DNA of 11,239 nucleotides from Methyloglobulus sp. (GTDB lineage Bacteria; Pseudomonadota; Gammaproteobacteria; Methylococcales; Methylomonadaceae): NCBI GenBank assembly GCA_013140405.1, contig JABFSV010000057.1, forward strand, positions 1 through 11,239. The letters are read 5' to 3'. The position numbers were made by a program, and so were the translations under genes. Under the pieces are notes generated by a model. That model saw nothing but the letters and a program-made list of their open reading frames with translations, ran no database searches and was not told the origin of the DNA. Below, in pieces: positions 7,004-11,239 of the stretch (position 1 is the stretch's first letter; each line of letters begins with the position of its first letter).

Positions 7004-9394
7004 TCAGGCAGCAACTTGTTCATATAAATGCTTCTGAAACTCTATAAACAACGAACTGATATTCGCCACGTTTCCTAAAACGTCCTTGGCATCTTCTAAC
7101 GAGTGGTATTTGTTGGTTAGTAAGATAGGCAGTTTTTCCTGATCCAGTTCCTCCACACCTGTTTCTATATATTTGCTTAACACAAAATCAATAAATTCCT
7201 TTTGTTGGGCATTCAGAAAAGCAAAAATATTCGCCTGGGCTGCTGCAACTCTGGCTTCCCTTGTCATTGGCTTGATGTCGCTATTGAATACATACTCCAG
7301 CACATCAAATAAATCGCTTTTTTCTGCATCAATGAGTTTTTGCAGTGTCGATAATTCTTCCTTGCCAAAACCTGCTTCGTCTAATTGTTCCAACAAAATT
7401 CGTCGGGTCATTGGGTTGCTCCAAAGCGTCCGTAATTCTGTTTCACTTTTGAAAAATTTTGGTAATTCGCCAAACAAGTTATTTAAAAATTCTTCTGCTG
7501 AAATCGGTCTACCGTTGGCACTCCAAAACGAGGTTGACATCATGGCTTGAATGTCTAATTCTTTGCCATTATTCAACTTTATTTTGACTTTTTTGATGCA
7601 CTTGCAAGGTTGTTGTTCGCATTTTGGGCAAAACTCAGGTGGTGTTTTTTCGCATTCGCAAGGTTGTTTATCGCATAGCTTGCAGGGCTTTGGTGGTTTG
7701 ACTTCGCACGCACAAGGATTCTGTCTGCATTTGGTACAAGGTTCTTCCTCTACAGGCTCACCATCCCATTCAGGATCAGCAAAGTGCTTGTAGGCATCAA
7801 CAAAATCGTAAATGGTAAAAAACTCTTTGCCGTCAAATAAACGCGTGCCTCGTCCCACAATCTGTTTAAATTCAATCATGGAATTAACGGGGCGCAACAA
7901 CACAATATTGCGGATATTCAGCGCATCAACACCCGTGGATAATTTCTGTGAGGTAGTCAGAATCGTTGGGATAGTATTTTCATTGTCTTGAAAATCCCTT
8001 AGGTATTGTTCGCCTAATTCGCCATCATTGGCGGTGACACGCACACAATAATTCGGGTCTTTTGATGTTTTATATTGGTTCACCAGATCACGGATTGCTG
8101 CTGCATGGTCTTGGGTGGCACAGAAAATAATGGCTTTTTCGTTCTGATTGGCTTCGTCCATAAATATATGGACTCGTTTCGCTTCCCGTGCCTTAATTTC
8201 TATGATTTTATTGAAATCGGCTTCGGTATACAGTTTGCCTTCTTCGATTTCGCCCTCAATAATCTGGTCATCACTGGTGTAGATATAATCATCCAGCGTG
8301 GTCTTAATGCGCTTTACTTTGAAGGGTGTCAGAAAACCATCGTTGATACCCTCTTTTAGTGAATAGATATAAACGGGTTCGCCAAAGTATTGGTAAGTAT
8401 CTACGTTATCCTTGCGTTTGGGGGTGGCGGTTAAACCTAACTGAACCGCTGGCGAAAAATAGTCTAATATCCCGCGCCAGTTGCCTTCATCATTCGCACC
8501 GCCTCGATGGCACTCATCAATGATGATGAAATCAAAATAGTCGGGCGGATAGGCACCAAAGTAAGGGGTAGGCTTACCCTCCTTATCAGTACCCGACATA
8601 AAGGTCTGGAAGATGGTAAAGAAGATACTGCCATTGGTAGGCACACCGCCTGTTCTCCTGATTTCATCCGGGCTAATCCGTACCAACACATCGTCAGGAA
8701 AGGCAGAGAAGGAATTAAAGGCTTGGTTAGCTAATATGTTTCTATCCGCTAAAAATAATATGCGTGGCCTTCTGTTACCATCGCGTTTTAAGTTCCAACG
8801 GGTTTGGAATAGCTTCCAGGCAATTTGAAAAGCAATGGCGGTTTTTCCCGTACCTGTCGCTAACGTTAATAAAATGCGGTCTTTGTTGTTGGCGAGGGCT
8901 TCTAAAGTGTTTTTTACGGCGATTTCCTGATAATAGCGTAATTGCCAAGAACCGCCTTTATCTTCAAACGGAATGGCAGAAAACTTCTCCCGCCACTCAT
9001 TTTGCACAGCAAAGGTTTTGTTCCACAGTTCATCAGGGGTCAGGTAATTGGCTACTAAGCCTTCTGCACCTGAAAGCATACAAATGCTGTATAGCTCTTT
9101 TCCGTTGCTGGCATACGTGGTTTGTATGTCTAATTTTTGGGCATACAGTTTCGCCTGTGCCACCCCTTCACCTACGCCCAGTTCGTCGCTTTTGGCTTCT
9201 ACGACTGCAAGCTTTATACCCTTGTAAACCAATACATAATCAGCGGTGAGTTTTTTGGCCCTAACACCGCCCGTTTTTATCCTGCCTGCGGTAATATGGT
9301 ATTCACGCAGGATTTTAGAGCCTTCCACAACACCCCAACCACAGGCTTTTAACTGGGGGTCTATAAGTTCCGCTCTGGTTTCTGCTTCGTTCAT
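7004..9394 (-). CDS. hsdR: Type I restriction endonuclease R subunit (EcoEI-like)
   Basis: A 796-residue restriction subunit that would cut DNA after ATP-driven translocation in a complex with HsdM and HsdS. The N-terminal nuclease domain shows Asp52, then Glu66-Ala-Lys68 and QAKLYA (80-85), the PD-(D/E)xK arrangement of type I R proteins. The SF2 motor follows: Walker A ATGTGKT (179-185), DECH (293-296), TATP (322-325) and QIVGRGTR (511-518). Between the motor and the C-terminal EcoEI_R-type domain lies an insert of three 18-residue cysteine repeats (Cys553 to Cys599). The start has a strong AGGGGAG Shine-Dalgarno at 9399-9405, 4 bases away. It lies only 23 bases after the PIN toxin stop on the same strand, so the toxin-antitoxin pair and hsdR may share a transcript. 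No hsdM or hsdS is present in the window, and the gene shows no frameshift. Function as a restriction enzyme depends on partners elsewhere. Confidence 0.9.
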   Translation of the reverse strand: MNEAETRAELIDPQLKACGWGVVEGSKILREYHITAGRIKTGGVRAKKLTADYVLVYKGIKLAVVEAKSDELGVGEGVAQAKLYAQKLDIQTTYASNGKELYSICMLSGAEGLVANYLTPDELWNKTFAVQNEWREKFSAIPFEDKGGSWQLRYYQEIAVKNTLEALANNKDRILLTLATGTGKTAIAFQIAWKLFQTRWNLKRDGNRRPRILFLADRNILANQAFNSFSAFPDDVLVRISPDEIRRTGGVPTNGSIFFTIFQTFMSGTDKEGKPTPYFGAYPPDYFDFIIIDECHRGGANDEGNWRGILDYFSPAVQLGLTATPKRKDNVDTYQYFGEPVYIYSLKEGINDGFLTPFKVKRIKTTLDDYIYTSDDQIIEGEIEEGKLYTEADFNKIIEIKAREAKRVHIFMDEANQNEKAIIFCATQDHAAAIRDLVNQYKTSKDPNYCVRVTANDGELGEQYLRDFQDNENTIPTILTTSQKLSTGVDALNIRNIVLLRPVNSMIEFKQIVGRGTRLFDGKEFFTIYDFVDAYKHFADPEWDGEPVEEEPCTKCRQNPCACEVKPPKPCKLCDKQPCECEKTPPEFCPKCEQQPCKCIKKVKIKLNNGKELDIQAMMSTSFWSANGRPISAEEFLNNLFGELPKFFKSETELRTLWSNPMTRRILLEQLDEAGFGKEELSTLQKLIDAEKSDLFDVLEYVFNSDIKPMTREARVAAAQANIFAFLNAQQKEFIDFVLSKYIETGVEELDQEKLPILLTNKYHSLEDAKDVLGNVANISSLFIEFQKHLYEQVAA
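7598..7738 (-). repeat. Three tandem 54-bp units coding a cysteine-rich insert in HsdR
   Basis: Within hsdR, codons 553-599 encode three in-register units with the pattern CX2CX4CXC, starting at Cys553, Cys571 and Cys589. The period is exactly 18 residues (54 bp) and the four cysteines of every unit are kept, with Pro before the third cysteine each time. Twelve cysteines in 47 residues suggest metal binding, most likely zinc, or a redox role; this is inference. The linkers are rich in Pro, Lys and Glu and look exposed. Confidence 0.8.
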
Positions 9395-9417
9395 TAAACT
9401 CCCCTAGATGAGTTTGA

Positions 9418-9900
9418 TTAAACCCTAGCCCATTCAGGGTCAGACAGGGCTTGATCGGGTGATAAAATAGTGAGGTCAGATAATAACGGATTGCCTTGTA
9501 AAACCAGTAAATCTTGGTCCCCCGTCACCAACCATTTGGCTTCTGCTGCCAATGCGGTGTGAATAAACTTATCATCGTCGCCATCCCTGCAATAGCTTAA
9601 AGCTGTAATAGCGGGTGGCAATTCCACCCAATGGGCAATGGCATCAATATCGTGCAGTAAGCGTTGGCGTTGTTCCATGCTTAAATAGCGGTCAAACTTG
9701 GGTCGCCATAAGCGCGATTCCAGTTCGGCAAAGGTGTCGTTAGAAAACACAGGTAAGCCTTTACCCAGTGCTTGCTTCACGAATTGTGCGGGTGCGCCAT
9801 GCTGGTTAAGTAGAGCACTGATCCACACATTGCTATCAATTACCACCTTTACAGTGGCACTCTGCTGCGTTAGTTCAGCTTTCATCAGCCAGCAAGTCAT
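9418..9900 (-). CDS. Toxin of a type II toxin-antitoxin pair, PIN domain family
   Basis: A PIN-domain protein of the kind annotated as putative toxin component (COG1569-like), expected to be a metal-dependent RNase. Acidic active-site candidates are Asp22 in VIDSNVWISALL (20-31), Glu59 in FAELESRL (57-64), the DGDDDK stretch (106-111) and Asp128/Asp130 in TGDQDLL (126-132). The length of 160 residues is given with the ATG at 9900, which overlaps the antitoxin gene by 26 bases. A second ATG at 9885 (MKAEL, 11-base overlap) would give 155 residues and is equally plausible; neither has a clear Shine-Dalgarno, so translation is probably coupled to the antitoxin. The antitoxin lies directly upstream on the same strand and hsdR starts 23 bases downstream. 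The RNA target is unknown. Confidence 0.85.
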   Translation of the reverse strand: MTCWLMKAELTQQSATVKVVIDSNVWISALLNQHGAPAQFVKQALGKGLPVFSNDTFAELESRLWRPKFDRYLSMEQRQRLLHDIDAIAHWVELPPAITALSYCRDGDDDKFIHTALAAEAKWLVTGDQDLLVLQGNPLLSDLTILSPDQALSDPEWARV

Positions 9901-10126
9901 TCAGCATAGCGGGGGTTAGACCAGCTCGCTCGGCTGCTTCTGCTGTTTCTCTCATTGTGTGTAATAGCCGATCCGCATAAAAGGCACGCATGGCTTGATA
10001 ATCTTCAGCACTGACCATGACCGCCACTACCCGGTTATGGCGCATTACCTGCACTGGCTCGCGTTGCACGCGGTCAATAAATTCCCCAAAACGGGTTTTA
10101 GCTTCGTTAGCGGTAAATGTTTGCAT
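9875..10126 (-). CDS. Antitoxin, Phd/YefM family
   Basis: An 83-residue protein with the Phd/YefM N-terminal DNA-binding domain: TANEAKTRFGEFIDRVQ (5-21), followed by QVMRHNRVVAVMVSAEDYQAM (26-46, only part of it needed for recognition). The C-terminal part (about 50-83) is helical and charged and is expected to wrap the toxin's active site. The start has AGGGAGA at 10134-10140, 7 bases upstream, a good Shine-Dalgarno. The stop overlaps the toxin gene on the same strand, the usual antitoxin-first order. A sigma70-like promoter with an internal palindrome lies immediately upstream, consistent with autorepression by the antitoxin or the complex. Confidence 0.88.
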   Translation of the reverse strand: MQTFTANEAKTRFGEFIDRVQREPVQVMRHNRVVAVMVSAEDYQAMRAFYADRLLHTMRETAEAAERAGLTPAMLNDLLADES

Positions 10127-10158
10127 GTTAGTGTCTCCCTGATGAACGTTACTCGCTT

Positions 10159-10187
10159 ATTTTAACCGAATCGTTCGATTTGACCAA
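10159..10187 (-). promoter_or_regulatory. Promoter of the antitoxin-toxin (and possibly hsdR) unit
   Basis: On the minus strand a -35 box TTGGTC (10187-10182) and a -10 box TAAAAT (10164-10159) are separated by exactly 17 bases. The -10 lies about 33 bases before the antitoxin ATG at 10126, with the Shine-Dalgarno AGGGAGA between them. This is the best promoter match in the right part of the window. Confidence 0.6.
10169..10180. promoter_or_regulatory. Palindrome inside the antitoxin promoter, candidate operator
   Basis: AATCG-TT-CGATT, a perfect 5-bp inverted repeat with a 2-base centre, sits wholly inside the 17-base promoter spacer. Phd/YefM antitoxins often bind short palindromes at their own promoter, so this is a reasonable autoregulatory site. 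It is short, and the role is inferred from position. Confidence 0.45.
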
Positions 10188-10203
10188 TAATAGAATGGTC
10201 TAG

Positions 10204-10656
10204 TCAGTCCCAAACATACCGTTCATCATAGTCCAAATTGTATTTTTTAAGAAATGTGCGGTATTCGTCTTGGAATGTTTTCTTACGATGATGTTCGTGT
10301 TGATTAGCGATATAGGCAACGACTGTGTCAATTTCAGTTGGATTGACTGAAAATGCCCCGTAGCCATCTTGCCAATAAAAATTACGGTAATCTTCGCCTT
10401 TGGTTTTTATCCATTTGGAAGAATGCGCTTTCAACTCCTCCATCAGTTTTATCAAGGCTATCTTTTTGGATAACATACACAGTATGTGGATATGGTCAGT
10501 ATGTCCGCCCACTTTTATCACCTGGCAGTCGAGTTTGTTGCAGATACCACCGAGATAGCTATGCAATTCTGCTGCTATGGGAGGCTGTATCAGCGGCTGC
10601 CTGTGTTTGGTGCTGAATACGATGTGCATGTAATTTTTTACGAGCGACTGTCCCAT
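10204..10656 (-). CDS. IS200-like Y1 transposase, probable REP-associated (RAYT) type
   Basis: A 150-residue HUH single-strand transposase. The metal-binding pair is His55-Ile-His57 in GGHTDHIHIL (50-59). The WQDGYGAFSV stretch (95-104) and the catalytic Tyr115 in VAYIANQHEHH (113-123) match the Y1 transposase family (Transposase_17). No stop or frameshift interrupts it. There is no tnpB next to it, as in IS200 and in domesticated REP-associated tyrosine transposases. The DNA on the upstream side of the gene (right) is a dense array of short palindromes, the typical substrate context of RAYT proteins. The start ATG at 10656 has no good Shine-Dalgarno, so expression may be low. Whether it is a mobile IS or a resident RAYT cannot be decided without genome-wide copy counts. 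Confidence 0.85.
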   Translation of the reverse strand: MGQSLVKNYMHIVFSTKHRQPLIQPPIAAELHSYLGGICNKLDCQVIKVGGHTDHIHILCMLSKKIALIKLMEELKAHSSKWIKTKGEDYRNFYWQDGYGAFSVNPTEIDTVVAYIANQHEHHRKKTFQDEYRTFLKKYNLDYDERYVWD

Positions 10657-10685
10657 AGTTTTATATCGTGATGGTTAATGGCGTT

Positions 10686-10731
10686 AAGCCCCGAAGGGGT
10701 GATATAGCCTAACACAGGGCGCAGCCCTGTG
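10686..10731 (+). repeat. Composite hairpin unit, CACAGGGC subtype, copy 1
   Basis: Type 1 hairpin CCCC-GAA-GGGG (10689-10699) followed by GATATAG and then a perfect 8-bp stem with a 3-base loop, CACAGGGC-GCA-GCCCTGTG (10713-10731). The unit matches the one at 11191-11237 with one base of length difference, so the same subtype brackets the array at both visible ends. Confidence 0.8.
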
Positions 10732-10745
10732 CAGCGTTCAAACCC

Positions 10746-10791
10746 AAAGCCCCGAAAGGGCGTAATATGTCAGCGATGGGCAACGCCCTTC
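10746..10791 (+). repeat. Composite hairpin unit, GATGGGC subtype, forward orientation
   Basis: Type 1 hairpin GCCC-CGAAA-GGGC (10749-10761), then GTAATATGTCAGC and a type 2 hairpin GATGGGC-AAC-GCCCTTC (10775-10791) with one mismatch in the stem. The reverse complement of 10929-10974 has the same order of elements, so that segment is this unit in the opposite orientation. Confidence 0.75.
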
Positions 10792-10814
10792 ACATATATA
10801 ACACCATGAAACCT

Positions 10815-10974
10815 AAGCCCTGAATGGGCGTGATACAAGGTGATGTCTGGTGCTGGTGCGAATGTATAGAATGTATAGACATGTTGTATTACGCCCTTTC
10901 AGGGCTGATTATGGTTGATGGTTTCTCTCGATGGGCGATGCCCATCGCTGGTGTATTACGCCCCGTTGGGGCTT
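10815..10974. repeat. Tandem duplication, first copy
   Basis: Order of elements: forward type 1 hairpin (10817-10829), a 60-base spacer containing a 9-bp tandem repeat AATGTATAG (10861-10878), reverse type 1 hairpin GCCCT-TTC-AGGGC (10893-10905), perfect type 2 hairpin CGATGGGC-GAT-GCCCATCG (10929-10947), and reverse type 1 hairpin GCCCC-GTT-GGGGC (10960-10972). All four hairpins recur in the same order 192-196 bases further right. The facing forward and reverse type 1 copies could also pair with each other to make a larger cruciform. Confidence 0.8.
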
Positions 10975-11010
10975 TGCACTGTGTCCAGCTATGGCAACAC
11001 CACGAAATCC

Positions 11011-11169
11011 AAGCCCTGAAAGGGTGTGATATTAGGTGATGTATTTTGCGAATGAATAGGTATAGGCATAGCATAGGGTATTACGCCCTTTCAGGGCTGA
11101 TTATGGGTGATGGTTTCCTCTTTCGATGGGCGATGCCCATCGCTGGCAGATGCCGCCCCTTTGGGGCTG
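11011..11169. repeat. Tandem duplication, second copy
   Basis: Second copy of the block at 10815-10974: forward type 1 hairpin (11013-11025), spacer, reverse type 1 hairpin (11085-11097), type 2 hairpin identical to the first copy (11124-11142), and reverse type 1 hairpin GCCCC-TTT-GGGGC (11155-11167). Offsets from the first copy are 196, 192, 195 and 195 bases. Hairpins are conserved while spacers have diverged, which suggests selection or gene conversion on the palindromes. Confidence 0.8.
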
Positions 11170-11190
11170 TGTAACGTGTTCAGTTCATCC

Positions 11191-11237
11191 AAGCCCTGAA
11201 AGGGCGGATATATACCAACACAGGGTGTAGCCCTGTG
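11191..11237 (+). repeat. Composite hairpin unit, CACAGGGC subtype, copy 2
   Basis: Type 1 hairpin GCCCT-GAA-AGGGC (11193-11205) followed by GGATATATACCAA and the type 2 hairpin CACAGGGT-GTA-GCCCTGTG (11219-11237), where one stem pair is T-G. It is the counterpart of the unit at 10686-10731. The array may continue past the right edge of the window. Confidence 0.78.
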
Positions 11238-11239
11238 AA

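Larger units (their letters stand above)
10686..11237. repeat. REP/BIME-like array of two hairpin types
   Basis: About 550 bp without a credible gene. It holds nine type 1 hairpins (core GCCCT-GAA-AGGGC or GCCCC-NNN-GGGGC, usually preceded by AA and followed by GTGATA or GTAATA) and five type 2 hairpins (CACAGGGC-NNN-GCCCTGTG or CGATGGGC-NNN-GCCCATCG). Type 1 copies occur in both orientations: forward at 10688, 10749, 10817, 11013 and 11193; reverse at 10893, 10960, 11085 and 11155. Type 2 hairpins normally lie about 10-15 bases from a type 1 hairpin, so the basic unit is a pair. The layout resembles the REP elements that accompany RAYT genes, one of which lies immediately to the left. Confidence 0.85.

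Noticed and set aside
8764..9249. 161-codon open frame on the plus strand inside hsdR
   Set aside because: It is fully antisense to conserved nuclease and helicase motifs of hsdR, shows no recognisable domain, and is a shadow frame.
10824..11074. Short open frames of 61-71 codons in the repeat region
   Set aside because: They run through the hairpin repeats on both strands and have no ribosome binding site or recognisable protein features.
10686..11237. CRISPR array
   Set aside because: Repeats occur in both orientations, spacing is irregular, two different palindromes alternate, and spacers are themselves partly repeated; no cas gene is nearby.

Overview
The window looks like chromosomal DNA of a gammaproteobacterial (type I) methanotroph or a close methylotroph. 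A bacterial-style dihydropteroate synthase and a run of archaeal-type genes for tetrahydromethanopterin (H4MPT) and methanofuran/methylofuran synthesis sit together. In bacteria that combination is characteristic of organisms that oxidise formaldehyde through H4MPT. The genus cannot be fixed from the sequence alone.

Left third (1-6797): a partial PLP-dependent deaminase-like gene and a folP-type dihydropteroate synthase run leftwards. From a 72-bp divergent spacer, five genes run rightwards without gaps: an AfpA/DmrB-type flavoprotein, a DUF6513/pterin-binding protein, a DUF447 protein, MfnB and a large hybrid histidine kinase. The first four joints are ATGA or TGATG overlaps, so the five genes are almost certainly one translationally coupled operon. 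Three of the biosynthetic products have a predictable place: pterin reduction, pterin binding and the furan precursor of methanofuran. DUF447 and the DUF6513 protein have no firmly assigned step. The kinase (MASE1, CHASE-like, HisKA, HATPase, REC) is an unexpected partner and suggests that C1-cofactor supply is linked to signalling.

Middle and right (7004-10126): a leftward set of three genes, a Phd/YefM-type antitoxin, a PIN-domain toxin and a type I restriction R subunit. The antitoxin has a good sigma70-like promoter with a palindrome inside its spacer. No hsdM or hsdS gene is in the window. The R protein carries an unusual block of three exact 18-residue cysteine repeats.

Right end (10204-11239): an IS200/RAYT-like Y1 transposase without tnpB, followed on its upstream side by about 550 bp of non-coding DNA made of two kinds of short hairpin in both orientations. 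Part of this is a tandem duplication with a period of about 195 bp. This is a REP/BIME-like array next to a probable REP-associated transposase. The right part of the window (restriction, toxin-antitoxin, transposase, repeats) has the character of an accessory region beside the core C1-metabolism operon.
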